Below, one piece after another: positions 1 through 8,603 of a DNA stretch of 64,000 nucleotides. The translations under genes and the position numbers were made by a program. The notes under the pieces were generated by a model. The model was not told the origin of the DNA, searched no databases, and worked only from the letters and a program-made list of their open reading frames with translations. Within the stretch, counting starts at the first letter, position 1; each line of letters begins with the position of its first letter. This DNA is from Campylobacter vicugnae (GTDB lineage: Bacteria > Campylobacterota > Campylobacteria > Campylobacterales > Campylobacteraceae). The stretch covers positions 806,001 to 870,000 of the forward strand of contig NZ_CP018793.1 in NCBI RefSeq assembly GCF_002139875.1, written 5' to 3'.

Positions 1-522
1 ATGCATACCTATTACGCAAGATTTTGAGTCTTTCATATCTTTGCCTAGATAATTTTGTAAAGAGAATTTAAGCCTAGCACTATCTAGCTCGCCAGCCATT
101 CCTATAATCTTGCTTTTATTAAATCCACTTGACTTATAAGCCACATATACCATTATATCAAGTGGATTTGTTACTACTATTATAGTTGAATTGGGAGCAA
201 ATTTAGCTATTTTTTTTGATGCATCAACTACTATATTAGCATTTATTTTAGCAAGTTCAGATCTGCTTTGACCATCTTTTCTGGCTACTCCAGCAGTGAT
301 TATAACTATATCAAAATTTTCTAAAAGTTTATAATCATCTCCACCTACTACTTTAGCACTTTGTGATAGAGCAATAGCCATTTGCGATAGATCAATTGCT
401 TTGGCTTTAGCTAAATTTGAATTGATATCAATTAATGCAATATTATCGCACATCTGTTTAGAAAGTAGCAAGCTAGCTATGCTAGCTCCTACATTTCCAG
501 CACCTATTATTGCAATTTTCAC
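1..522 (-). CDS. mdh: malate dehydrogenase, N-terminal 174 residues (cut by window start)
   Basis: NAD-dependent oxidation of malate to oxaloacetate in the TCA cycle. I translated this partial gene from the GTG codon ending at 522; its C-terminal half lies outside the window. The protein opens with a Rossmann dinucleotide motif GAGNVG (residues 7-12). It carries the substrate loop RKDGQSR with the arginines typical of malate rather than lactate specificity, then TNPLDV and the GMAGELDSAR block found in LDH-like malate dehydrogenases. Only two bases separate it from the upstream icd stop codon, so the two TCA genes are almost certainly cotranscribed, in the order icd-mdh also known from other campylobacters. 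A run of nine A residues lies in the coding strand near 220-228, but A runs are common in such A+T-rich DNA. Confidence 0.93.
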   Translation of the reverse strand, partial: MKIAIIGAGNVGASIASLLLSKQMCDNIALIDINSNLAKAKAIDLSQMAIALSQSAKVVGGDDYKLLENFDIVIITAGVARKDGQSRSELAKINANIVVDASKKIAKFAPNSTIIVVTNPLDIMVYVAYKSSGFNKSKIIGMAGELDSARLKFSLQNYLGKDMKDSKSCVIGMH

Positions 523-524
523 AA

Positions 525-2717
525 CTATTTCTTAAGAGATTGATTATAAATTGCACTTGGTCTCATTACAGCTGAGACTTTAGCATCATCAAAAATATAA
601 TATCCACCAACATCTACACTATTGCCTTGAGAACCATTTAACTCATCTGTAATTATAGATTTATTCTCATTTAAAGCTGCTGCTATACCGCTAAATTTAG
701 CAGATAATTCACTTTTTGCTAACTCATCAGCCCAGTATAATGCTAAATAGAAGTGGCTACCACGGTTATCATTTTCACCTACATTTTTGCGTGGCGAGTT
801 GTCATTTTTAAGATAACTTACAATTGCTTTATCTAGTGTATCAGCTAATACTGCAGCTTCTTTTTTACCGCTTACATTTGCTAAATGCTCTAAACTCGCA
901 CCAAGCGCTAAAAACTCACCTAAGCTATCCCAGCGAAGATGGTTTTCTTCTATTAATTGTTGAGCAATTTTAGGAGCGCTACCGCCAGCACCAGTCTCAA
1001 ATAATCCGCCACCGTTTAATAAAGGAACAATTGATAGCATTTTTGCACTTGTTCCAAGTTCTAATATTGGGAATAAATCTGTTAAATAATCTCTTAATAC
1101 ATTGCCAGTTACACTAATTGCATCTTTGCCAGTTCTAATTATAGAGATTGATTTTTTAATCGCTTCTGTTGGTGCTGCAATACTAATATCTAGACCATTT
1201 AAATCATAATTTTTAAGCTCTGAATTTACTATTTCAATCATACTAGCATCGTGAGCTCTAGCACTATCAAGCCAGAATATTGCAGTTGATTTTGTAGCGT
1301 TTGCTCTATTAATTGCTAGTTTAATCCAATCTTTAATAGCTTCGCTTTTTGCTTGCATTGCTCTAAATATATCACCAGCTTCAACTTCAAATTCCATTTT
1401 TTGACCAGCGTTACTACTAACTGTAAATTTACCAGCTTCACTAGCTATAAATGTCTTATCATGACTACCATACTCTTCAGCTTTTTTAGCCATTAAACCT
1501 ACATTTGAAACGCTACCAATAGTCGCTGGATTTAGTGCGCCATTTGCTTTTAGATCATCTATAGTAGCTTCATATATAGTAGCATATGTACGATCAGGAA
1601 TAACTGCTAAAGTATCAGCTGTTTTGCCATTTTTATCCCACATTTTACCACTATTTCTAATCATAGCAGGCATAGAAGCATCGATAATTACATCGCTTGG
1701 CACATGTAAATTTGTGATACCTTTATCGCTATCAACCATTGCTAAGTCTGGGTTTTTATCTAAAATTTCATTATATTTTGCTATAATTTTATCTTTTATA
1801 GGTAGGTTTTCTATTTTAGCAAATAGATCTTTTAAGCCATTATTTGCTACTACTCCAGCTGCATTTAACTCACTACCAAACTCTTCAAAAATCTCTGCAA
1901 AAAATACCTTCACAAAGTGACCAAACATAACTGGATCGCTCACTTTCATCATTGTAGCTTTTAGATGTACTGAGTATAATAGTGACTCATTTTTAGCATC
2001 TTGTATTGTTTTAGCAATGAATTTATCTAGTTTTGCAGCACTCATAAATGTAGCACTAACTACATCACCACTAGCAGCTTTTATGCTATCTTTTAGTACT
2101 TTTGTATTGCCATTTTTATCAGTAAATTCAATTTTGAACTCACTTGAATCTTTTACTATTACTGATTTTTCATTACCATAAAAGTCGCCACTATCCATAT
2201 AAGCAACTCTTGTTTTAATAGTGCTATCCCATGCGCCATTTTTATGCGGGAATTCTTTTGCATAAGCTTTAACAGCTCCAGCGCATCTTCTATCGCTATT
2301 ACCCTCTCTTAAAACTGGATTTACCGCACTTCCTAATACTTTAGCATATCTTGCTTTTATATCAGCCTCTTTTTCATTAGCTGGATTTTCTGGATAGTTT
2401 GGTACATCAAAACCTTTTGATTGTAGCTCAGCAATAGCTGCATTTAATTGTGGAAGCGAAGCTGAGATATTTGGAAGTTTGATGATATTTGCTGTTTTTT
2501 CTTTAGTCATTTCACCTAAGATTTCTAGGTAGTTTGGAACTTTTTGATCATCTTTTAGATTCTCAGGAAAGTTTGCTAAAATTCTACCAGCTAATGAGAT
2601 ATCCATAGTATCAATGCTAATTCCAGCACGACCTAAAAATTCCTTAATAACTGGTAAAAGTGAAAATGTAGCCAATGCTGGCGCCTCGTCTGTGTAAGTG
2701 TAGATTATATCTGCCAT
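525..2717 (-). CDS. icd: monomeric NADP-dependent isocitrate dehydrogenase
   Basis: Oxidative decarboxylation of isocitrate to 2-oxoglutarate with NADP in the cytoplasm. At 730 residues it belongs to the large single-chain family (about 740 residues), not the common 45-kDa homodimeric type. Family landmarks include the DSGDFYGNE segment near residue 174, the SAAKLDKF block, and the glycine-rich stretch ending in GAGGSAPK near residues 567-582, which helps form the NADP/active-site region. An AAAGGA ribosome-binding site precedes the ATG. The gene heads an icd-mdh unit (two-base gap to mdh). Some DNA with possible -10 boxes lies between it and sixA, but no promoter stands out clearly. Confidence 0.96.
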   Translation of the reverse strand: MADIIYTYTDEAPALATFSLLPVIKEFLGRAGISIDTMDISLAGRILANFPENLKDDQKVPNYLEILGEMTKEKTANIIKLPNISASLPQLNAAIAELQSKGFDVPNYPENPANEKEADIKARYAKVLGSAVNPVLREGNSDRRCAGAVKAYAKEFPHKNGAWDSTIKTRVAYMDSGDFYGNEKSVIVKDSSEFKIEFTDKNGNTKVLKDSIKAASGDVVSATFMSAAKLDKFIAKTIQDAKNESLLYSVHLKATMMKVSDPVMFGHFVKVFFAEIFEEFGSELNAAGVVANNGLKDLFAKIENLPIKDKIIAKYNEILDKNPDLAMVDSDKGITNLHVPSDVIIDASMPAMIRNSGKMWDKNGKTADTLAVIPDRTYATIYEATIDDLKANGALNPATIGSVSNVGLMAKKAEEYGSHDKTFIASEAGKFTVSSNAGQKMEFEVEAGDIFRAMQAKSEAIKDWIKLAINRANATKSTAIFWLDSARAHDASMIEIVNSELKNYDLNGLDISIAAPTEAIKKSISIIRTGKDAISVTGNVLRDYLTDLFPILELGTSAKMLSIVPLLNGGGLFETGAGGSAPKIAQQLIEENHLRWDSLGEFLALGASLEHLANVSGKKEAAVLADTLDKAIVSYLKNDNSPRKNVGENDNRGSHFYLALYWADELAKSELSAKFSGIAAALNENKSIITDELNGSQGNSVDVGGYYIFDDAKVSAVMRPSAIYNQSLKK

Positions 2718-2815
2718 TTATTTCCTTTATTTAAAATTTTGCTTATTTTATCAATTTTTAACTAAATTAAACCATTAAACTATATATAAATTTTATATTT
2801 TATCTAAATTTAAGT

Positions 2816-3301
2816 TTATTCAAGCTTTTTTGGATAGTCAAAGAGTAAAACTTTGCCAGTTCTAGCCTCTATTTCTTTAAATTCCATCACATCAAACTCA
2901 ATCCCAAAAACTCCTGCAGTTGGAATATTGCCAATATGGCTATCGCTTAAAAGCTCGCAAATTTGTGTTAAAGTATCATTATGACCTACGATAAAAACAG
3001 TATCTACGGTACTATCAATCTGCTTAATAATATCTAAATACTCTTTAATACTTGCTTCATAAAGTGATTTTTCAAATTTAATATCTTTATTAAATTTAAG
3101 ATTTTTTGCAAATATTTTGGCTGTTTTTGCGGTGCGGTTTGCTGGTGAGGATATGATAATATCTGGAGTGATATTTCTATTTTTTAATCTTTTTGACATC
3201 AGCTTTGCGGCCTCTTTACCTTTACTATTAAGCTCTCTAATAAAATCACTATCAGCTATTTTCTTGGCTTTTGCATGTCGAATAAAATATATAGTTTTCA
3301 T
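2816..3301 (-). CDS. sixA: SixA-type phosphohistidine phosphatase (histidine phosphatase superfamily)
   Basis: A 161-residue protein of the phosphoglycerate-mutase-like histidine phosphatase branch. It has the catalytic RHA motif at residues 8-10 (His9), the SSPANRTAKTA block at 51-61 with the second phosphate-binding arginine, and the second catalytic histidine in VGHND (His107). SixA proteins dephosphorylate phosphohistidine on signalling or phosphotransfer proteins, but the target here is unknown; Campylobacter lacks classical sugar PTS as far as I know, so a histidine-kinase or other substrate is possible. Its start codon overlaps the stop of the DUF455 gene by four bases, which indicates translational coupling, and it is the last gene of the rpe-to-sixA run. 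Confidence 0.85.
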   Translation of the reverse strand: MKTIYFIRHAKAKKIADSDFIRELNSKGKEAAKLMSKRLKNRNITPDIIISSPANRTAKTAKIFAKNLKFNKDIKFEKSLYEASIKEYLDIIKQIDSTVDTVFIVGHNDTLTQICELLSDSHIGNIPTAGVFGIEFDVMEFKEIEARTGKVLLFDYPKKLE

Positions 3302-4086
3302 ACTATCTCCTGAAATTTTTGTATTTTATCAATCTCATCTTGAGTAAATCCAGCTAATAATCTATGTTCTATATCTAATGCTCTTTTGGCTTCAAAGGCT
3401 TTTGGATAAAATTTTCTTATTATATCTATCCATGAGTTTGGGTCTATATTTTTTATATTGCAAGCAAATTTAAACCACTTATCACCTTTGCTTACATGCT
3501 CTATCTCTTCTTTATGAATAATTTTTAAAATATCTAAAATGCCATCTTTATCGCCATTTGCATTTAATTTTTGCATCATAAAAAGGTTGGCATCAAGACC
3601 ATTAGCCTCCATATATCTAGGTAGTACAGCCATACGATTTACTAAAGAATCTGAAGTTATAACTAGTGCAACAAATAATCCATTATGCACAGGATAATCA
3701 CCATATGTAACTCCAATAGACTTCATTTTTTGACATATCATATTAAAGTGGCGTATCTCATCTTTAGCCACTTCAAGCCAATCTAAATAGTACTCCATTG
3801 GTAAATTTCTAAATCTATAACACGCATCTAAGGCAATATCAATAGCACTATATTCAATATGAGCAATAGAGTGTAAAAATGCTTGAGTGCTATGCTTTTG
3901 CTTTAACTCTTTTAGAGATTTTACATCGCAAAATTTAGCATAACTAGGGGTTGAAAGTGGTAAAATATGACTATCATAATCCATCTTGCAATCATAAAAA
4001 TTATCCCAAATTTGGTTGAATTTAGCAAATTTCTGCTCTAAATCATAACAGTTTAAACACTCCCAAATTTCATCAAAAAATCTCAT
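3298..4086 (-). CDS. DUF455 ferritin-like (putative di-iron) protein
   Basis: A 262-residue soluble protein that I place in the DUF455 ferritin-like family. Two ExxH motifs are visible, E110-H113 (DEIRH) and E194-H197 (EEIEH). Together with Glu78 (HIEYSAIDIA) and Glu160 they have the spacing of a four-helix bundle that binds two iron ions. Members of this family are usually of unknown function; the fold resembles MiaE-type hydroxylases and rubrerythrin-like oxidoreductases. It overlaps both neighbours by four bases (rhomboid upstream, sixA downstream). Function is not established, and the metal ligands are inferred from motif spacing only. Confidence 0.75.
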   Translation of the reverse strand: MRFFDEIWECLNCYDLEQKFAKFNQIWDNFYDCKMDYDSHILPLSTPSYAKFCDVKSLKELKQKHSTQAFLHSIAHIEYSAIDIALDACYRFRNLPMEYYLDWLEVAKDEIRHFNMICQKMKSIGVTYGDYPVHNGLFVALVITSDSLVNRMAVLPRYMEANGLDANLFMMQKLNANGDKDGILDILKIIHKEEIEHVSKGDKWFKFACNIKNIDPNSWIDIIRKFYPKAFEAKRALDIEHRLLAGFTQDEIDKIQKFQEIV

Positions 4087-4607
4087 CTTAATACCTTAAA
4101 AAATCCAGCTAAATACCCAATACCAAACCCTATTAAATGCGCATACCACGCTACATTAACCCCCATTAAAAGTGGTGCAAAACTCACTATTAATATAACA
4201 ATTACAAGTCCTTTGCGATTATATCTATCTATATAAGCTAAAAATCCAAGCAATACAGATATAGCTCCACTAGCCCCAACTAAATTAATTCTTTCAAAAG
4301 CTAAATATCCAATACTCAAAAATCCAGTAATCAAACCACCAACTATATATAAAATTCCAAATTTAACCCATCCTAGATATCTTTCTAAAATTGAACCAAA
4401 TTGATAAAGCACAACCATATTCATAACAATATGCATAAATGAACCATGGATAAACATTGAAGTAATAATCTGCCAATAAGCCCCAGCAAAAAATAGCTCA
4501 TTAAGCCCAAATAAAATTCCAAATTCAAATGAGTTATAAACAAAATATTGCAAAAAATATATTATAAAATTTATCGCAATTATCGCTAGAGTAAATCTTA
4601 AATTCAC
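4083..4607 (-). CDS. rhomboid family intramembrane serine protease
   Basis: A 174-residue polytopic membrane protein with six hydrophobic segments. Catalytic signatures are GASGAI with Ser113 and the late-helix histidine His157 (WYAHLIGFGIGY). HGSFMHIVMN at 54-63 supplies the conserved His/Asn of the oxyanion region, and the family WQ..T..F.HG pattern precedes it. It cleaves transmembrane substrates within the inner membrane; the substrate is unknown. The start is GTG, preceded by AGGA seven bases upstream. The gene overlaps DUF455 by four bases and follows the NlpC/P60 lipoprotein by 13 bases. Confidence 0.88.
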   Translation of the reverse strand: MNLRFTLAIIAINFIIYFLQYFVYNSFEFGILFGLNELFFAGAYWQIITSMFIHGSFMHIVMNMVVLYQFGSILERYLGWVKFGILYIVGGLITGFLSIGYLAFERINLVGASGAISVLLGFLAYIDRYNRKGLVIVILIVSFAPLLMGVNVAWYAHLIGFGIGYLAGFFKVLR

Positions 4608-4620
4608 CTTATAATCCTAT

Positions 4621-5271
4621 CTATTTTACTGATATATCCCTATTAATCTTGCCAAATCCAGAAAATCTATTTGAGACTAAACAGCTTGCACTTTTGCAAT
4701 TTGCTATTATATATGCGTTTATTTTTTTACCATCTACTTTGTGATTATCTTTATAGGTTAAATTCATTACACTTAAGATATTCTTGCCTTTGAGATTATG
4801 CAAAAATACGATTGTTCCATCATCTTTAATACTTTTTACTATACCTATATGAGTTATATTGTGAGTTTTTTTACCTCTTGTAGATTTTGTAGTGTTATTA
4901 AAAAATATTAAATCTCCAGGAGTAGCACTATGATAATTTAACCAATCTTTGCTCTTATATAGATTATAAATAGCCTGAGAGCGACGACCATCTTTACCAT
5001 AATAAAAGCTTAAATTATTAAGAGAGTATATATCGCTATTTTTATTATTTATAGTAGCAATTAAAGCTGAGCAATCTATAGCTCTTTTACCAACATATTT
5101 GCTTAAATTTAGTGTATATTCATATCTTTTAAGATAATTTTTATACAATTCTTGATTGTCTATTTTGATTGAATTTTTTATATCACTATTTTGAACACTT
5201 TGAGTATTTATGGTTTTTAAACTACATCCACTAAATACAAAAGTCAAAATTATAAAAATAGCTAATCTCAT
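4621..5271 (-). CDS. NlpC/P60-type cysteine peptidase-like lipoprotein
   Basis: A 216-residue protein with a lipoprotein signal peptide (lipobox FSGC, lipidated Cys16). The body has the NlpC/P60 arrangement: a nucleophile in DCSAL (Cys67), GDLIFF at 119-124, a histidine in THIGIV (His141) and a further histidine at 158. This fits a peptidoglycan endopeptidase or amidase anchored to a membrane and acting in the periplasm. Sequence between the lipobox and Cys67 is a short linker without a recognisable binding domain. It sits one base after dnaQ and upstream of the rhomboid gene in the same transcription unit. The exact bond cleaved cannot be told from sequence. Confidence 0.78.
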   Translation of the reverse strand: MRLAIFIILTFVFSGCSLKTINTQSVQNSDIKNSIKIDNQELYKNYLKRYEYTLNLSKYVGKRAIDCSALIATINNKNSDIYSLNNLSFYYGKDGRRSQAIYNLYKSKDWLNYHSATPGDLIFFNNTTKSTRGKKTHNITHIGIVKSIKDDGTIVFLHNLKGKNILSVMNLTYKDNHKVDGKKINAYIIANCKSASCLVSNRFSGFGKINRDISVK

Positions 5272-5272
5272 A

Positions 5273-6070
5273 TTAAACTCTTAAATCTGCTTGTTCGCTC
5301 ATCTTTGGAACCTTTAGAGTTTTTGCTGTTTTACTAAATAGTATAAGATCTTCTACGCTTTGAACATGCCATGGCAGACGCTTTATACACTCTTTAAATA
5401 TCTCGCAAGCTGCAATAGCATCATTTAAGGCTCTATGATGGGTATTATCAATGCCAAAAATCTGCTTTAACGCACCCAAGCCGTACCTTTGTGATTCTAT
5501 AGTTCTTCTAGCTAGATCGATAGTGCATATTTTTCTATTTAAGAGCATTCCAAAACCAAGCCTTGCAAGACTAATGCTAATAAACTCATAATCAAATTTA
5601 ACATTATGCGCTACAAAGACTGAATCACTCAAAAATAGTCTAAAACTCTCAAGTGCATTTGCTAGCCTTGGAGCGCCAATTAAATCAAACTGATAAATTC
5701 CTGTTAATTCGCTAATATTTTGTGGAATCTCATTAGCCCAAACTAAAGTCTCAAATCTACCAATCTCCTTGCCGCCTTGAATTTTTACTGCACCAATTTC
5801 AATAATCTGGCCGCTATTTATCCCACCACTTGTCTCAATATCAACGATACAAAAAACCTGCTCGTTAAAATCCCTAAATCTTGTTGGCATCATTATTTTG
5901 CCATTTTGCGCTCGCTCTAGCTCAAGACCTAAAAGTCTCCAATCAGCTAAATTTTTTGGCTCTATAATATCAGTTAGCTCCCCTATATCATTAGCCTTTT
6001 GCAAAAAATCGTGATAATTTAAGCTGCTTTTTGCTAGTAAATTTATAAAATCATCCAATTTATCTTTCAA
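5273..6070 (-). CDS. dnaQ: DnaQ-like 3'-5' exonuclease (DNA polymerase III epsilon type)
   Basis: A 265-residue DEDDh exonuclease. The four acidic residues and the histidine are visible: DIET (Asp77, Glu79), NVKFD (Asp160), and HHRALND with His212 and Asp217. About 70 residues precede the exonuclease domain and are not part of the standard epsilon fold; some campylobacterial DnaQ proteins share this extension. It probably proofreads for the replicase, although a stand-alone repair or RNA exonuclease role cannot be excluded. The start is TTG with AAGAG five bases upstream. It lies 14 bases downstream of rpe, as in other campylobacters. Confidence 0.85.
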   Translation of the reverse strand: MKDKLDDFINLLAKSSLNYHDFLQKANDIGELTDIIEPKNLADWRLLGLELERAQNGKIMMPTRFRDFNEQVFCIVDIETSGGINSGQIIEIGAVKIQGGKEIGRFETLVWANEIPQNISELTGIYQFDLIGAPRLANALESFRLFLSDSVFVAHNVKFDYEFISISLARLGFGMLLNRKICTIDLARRTIESQRYGLGALKQIFGIDNTHHRALNDAIAACEIFKECIKRLPWHVQSVEDLILFSKTAKTLKVPKMSEQADLRV

Positions 6071-6084
6071 ATTTGCTCTTTTAA

Positions 6085-6726
6085 TTAAATTTTTAATGCT
6101 TTGATAGCTTGAGCATAATCATTGCTACCAAATACAAAGCTTCCAGCCACTACTATATCAACTCCAGCAGCATCTAAATCAGATACATTTAGCCCATTTA
6201 CTCCGCCATCTACCTCGATCATACATTTAGCATTTCGTGCTTCTATTAACTCTCTTAATTGTATCGCTTTTGGTAGTACCGATTGGATAAATTTTTGCCC
6301 GCCAAATCCAGGATTTACGCTCATTAAAAGAACCATATCAACCTCATTTATAATATACTCCAAAGAGCTTACTGGAATGTGTGGATTTAACACTATGGCT
6401 GGACTTACTCCATTTTTACGAATATGGTCAATTAATCTTAATGGGTGTTTTTCTTCTTCAATATGAAAGCTAATAAATTTAGGCTTTAATGGCAAAAATA
6501 GATCAACAAAAAATGGGACATTTTCTACCATTAAATGAATATCAAGTGGCTTTGTAGATGCCTTAGCTACAGCCTCAACAACTAAAGGGCCAATTGTCAA
6601 ATTCGGCACAAAATGGCCATCCATTACATCTACATGAATCAGGTCAGCCCCAGCATCACAGACATCTCTTACTTCCTTAGCTAATGAGCCAAAATCGGCC
6701 GATAAAATACTTGGAGCTACATACAT
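6085..6726 (-). CDS. rpe: ribulose-phosphate 3-epimerase
   Basis: Interconverts ribulose-5-phosphate and xylulose-5-phosphate in the pentose phosphate pathway. The 213-residue TIM barrel opens with APSILSADF. It carries HVDVMDGHFVPN with the metal-binding His and Asp, LDIHLMVE, the MSVNPGFGGQ loop and the EVDGGVN motif near the phosphate-binding end, which together are diagnostic. It is the first gene of the minus-strand run towards sixA and is transcribed divergently from rseP. Confidence 0.96.
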   Translation of the reverse strand: MYVAPSILSADFGSLAKEVRDVCDAGADLIHVDVMDGHFVPNLTIGPLVVEAVAKASTKPLDIHLMVENVPFFVDLFLPLKPKFISFHIEEEKHPLRLIDHIRKNGVSPAIVLNPHIPVSSLEYIINEVDMVLLMSVNPGFGGQKFIQSVLPKAIQLRELIEARNAKCMIEVDGGVNGLNVSDLDAAGVDIVVAGSFVFGSNDYAQAIKALKI

Positions 6727-6758
6727 TTTCTACCTTAAAAAATTTATTTAAAAGGATT

Positions 6759-6764
6759 ATTCTA
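6759..6764 (-). promoter_or_regulatory. probable -10 box of the rpe operon
   Basis: TAGAAT on the minus strand, preceded by TTTGAG and about 32 bases upstream of the rpe ATG. The T-rich upstream stretch in place of a -35 hexamer is the usual Campylobacter sigma70 pattern. The same block, TTGAGTAGAAT, recurs upstream of the rrf2-type gene (35226-35231). Confidence 0.45.
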
Positions 6765-6810
6765 CTCAAATTTTAATAAAATTACCTTTAGAATTATAGC
6801 TTATTGTATA

Positions 6811-6824
6811 TTTTTTGTTATACT
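6811..6824 (+). promoter_or_regulatory. probable sigma70 promoter of rseP-yggS
   Basis: A run of six T, then GT, then TATACT at 6819-6824, 27 bases before the rseP start. The T-run plus TATAcT matches the Campylobacter vegetative promoter pattern. It is divergent from the rpe promoter. Confidence 0.55.
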
Positions 6825-6850
6825 TGCGCAATTTTTTATAAGGATAAAAT

Positions 6851-7957
6851 TTGAGAAGTTTGATATTTGTCTTAGTGCTTTTAGTTGCTAGCTTTTGGTA
6901 CTGGGGAGTGCATTTTGGTGTAACTATACTAGCTTTATCATTTTTAATATTTTTTCATGAGCTTGGTCACTTCTTAGCTGCTAAATATTTTGGTGTATTT
7001 GTAAAAACCTTTAGCATAGGATTTGGAGAAAAAATTTATAGCAAAAAATTTGGCAATACAACCTACTGCATAAGCGCTATTCCACTTGGTGGATATGTAC
7101 AGCTAAAAGGTCAAGATGATACAGACCCACGCCATAAAAATTATGATAGCGATAGCTACAATACTCTAAGTCCATTTAAGCGAATTATTATTCTTTTTGC
7201 TGGGCCTTTTTTTAATATCTTATTAGCATTTATTTTATATATGATAATTGGATTTATAGGCGTAGAGAGATTAGCTCCAGTTGTTGGTACCACCTTACCA
7301 GATTCGGCTGCACTAAATGCTCAAATTCAAAAAAATGATAAAATCCTAGCTATAGATGGAGTTAAAATACAAGAGTGGAATGAGATCAAAAAATATGTAA
7401 CGACAAAACCTACTAATCTATTAATATTGCGTGATGGAAAAGAGATTAGTATAACTCTAACACCAAAAATTGGCCAGAGTAAAAATATCTTTGGTGAGAC
7501 TGTGCAGACTCCACTTATTGGTATAACTCCAAACGGAGAGACTACAACTATATATAATAATGGTTTTGATAGCCTTAAATTTGCCTATAATGAGACTTTA
7601 GAAGCTTCAAAACTCATATATAAAGGATTAGAAAAGCTAATTACTGGCGTAGTACCAATCCAAGAGATGGGCGGAATAGTAGCAATGGCTGATATTACTA
7701 CTAAAGCTAGTCAAATTAGCCTATCTGTGCTTTTAGTAATTGTAGCACTGATATCTGTAAATTTGGGAATTTTAAATCTTCTTCCACTACCAGTACTTGA
7801 TGGCGGACATATAATATTTAATATTTATGAGATGATATTTAAAAGACCAGTAAATGAGCGTATATTTGTAGGACTTAGCTATGCTTCTATGGCTTTGCTA
7901 TTTACTTTAATGGCATTTACTATCATCAATGATATAACTAGATTAGCAGGAGAATAG
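6851..7957 (+). CDS. rseP: site-2 intramembrane zinc metalloprotease RseP
   Basis: A 368-residue polytopic membrane protease. HELGH at residues 36-40 gives the zinc ligands His36 and His40 and the catalytic Glu37. The third ligand is in LDGGH near residue 316, and a PDZ domain lies between about 140 and 220. Site-2 proteases cut single-pass membrane proteins after a first periplasmic cut, for example anti-sigma factors or leftover signal peptides. No sigma-E/RseA pair is known to me in Campylobacter, so the substrate is unclear. The start is TTG, with AAGGA seven to eight bases upstream and no better ATG. The stop codon touches the yggS ATG directly. Confidence 0.93.
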   Translation: MRSLIFVLVLLVASFWYWGVHFGVTILALSFLIFFHELGHFLAAKYFGVFVKTFSIGFGEKIYSKKFGNTTYCISAIPLGGYVQLKGQDDTDPRHKNYDSDSYNTLSPFKRIIILFAGPFFNILLAFILYMIIGFIGVERLAPVVGTTLPDSAALNAQIQKNDKILAIDGVKIQEWNEIKKYVTTKPTNLLILRDGKEISITLTPKIGQSKNIFGETVQTPLIGITPNGETTTIYNNGFDSLKFAYNETLEASKLIYKGLEKLITGVVPIQEMGGIVAMADITTKASQISLSVLLVIVALISVNLGILNLLPLPVLDGGHIIFNIYEMIFKRPVNERIFVGLSYASMALLFTLMAFTIINDITRLAGE

Positions 7958-8578
7958 ATGAGTTTAGATAATATTTTAAAAGATATTAATAATAGAGCAA
8001 GACTAATTGCTGTAAGCAAAAATGTAACCCAAAATGAGGTAATAGCACTATATAATCAAGGCTTAAGAGAATTTGGTGAAAATAGAGTCCAAGAGTTAAA
8101 AAGAAAGAGTGAAATTCTATCAAATTTAGATATCAAATGGCACTTTATAGGTCGCTTACAAAGTAATAAAATAAATCAGCTTATATCACTTCGCCCTACT
8201 TTATGGCAAAGTTGCGAAAGCTTAGAGATGGCACTTGAGGTAGATAAAAGATTAAATTATAAACTAGATACGCTACTTCAAATAAACTCAGCCAATGAAG
8301 AATCCAAGCAAGGCGTAGATCCAAAAGATGCTATAAATATATACAAAGAGATTCAAAATAGATGCAAAAACTTAAATTTAATCGGCGTGATGAGTATTGG
8401 CGCTCATAGTGATGATGTAGATGAGATCAAAAAAAGCTTTGAGATTACTAAAGAGATATTTGACTCTTTAAAACCCCATGGAGCTACAATCTGCTCAATG
8501 GGGATGAGTGGAGATTTTAAACTAGCTATTGAGTGTGGATCAAATATGATAAGGCTTGGCACAATCTTATATAGCTAA
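7958..8578 (+). CDS. yggS: YggS/PLPHP family pyridoxal phosphate-binding protein
   Basis: A 206-residue single-domain PLP protein related to the N-terminal barrel of alanine racemase but without racemase activity in known members. The PLP lysine is Lys21 in IAVSKNV. Family blocks FGENRVQEL, WHFIGRLQSNK and the C-terminal SMGMSGDFKLAI with RLGT complete the signature. Its accepted role is vitamin B6 and amino-acid homeostasis in the cytoplasm. It begins immediately after the rseP stop codon, so it is translationally coupled to rseP, and it ends facing clpB. Confidence 0.92.
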   Translation: MSLDNILKDINNRARLIAVSKNVTQNEVIALYNQGLREFGENRVQELKRKSEILSNLDIKWHFIGRLQSNKINQLISLRPTLWQSCESLEMALEVDKRLNYKLDTLLQINSANEESKQGVDPKDAINIYKEIQNRCKNLNLIGVMSIGAHSDDVDEIKKSFEITKEIFDSLKPHGATICSMGMSGDFKLAIECGSNMIRLGTILYS

Positions 8579-8585
8579 GCTTTTT

Positions 8586-8603
8586 AAGGGCTTATTAGCC
8601 CTT
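8586..8603. terminator. hairpin between convergent yggS and clpB
   Basis: Perfect 7-bp stem AAGGGCT/AGCCCTT with a TATT loop. It overlaps the last clpB codons and follows the yggS stop by about eight bases. On the plus strand it is followed by ATTTATT, a weak U-rich tail, so it may end yggS transcripts. On the minus strand the tail is A-rich, so it is a poor terminator for clpB. Confidence 0.4.

Noticed and set aside
220-228. A9 run in the mdh coding strand as a phase-variation tract
   Set aside because: A and T runs of seven to nine are frequent in this genome (also near 35256 and 54079) and mdh is a core metabolic gene. Campylobacter contingency switches use G/C runs, so I do not call it.
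1624-1920. Plus-strand open frame of 98 codons opposite icd
   Set aside because: It lies wholly inside the coding region of icd on the other strand, has no ribosome-binding site, and its composition mirrors icd codons. The same applies to the other antisense frames inside clpB, dnaK, ligA, pyrD, purC and the antiporter genes.
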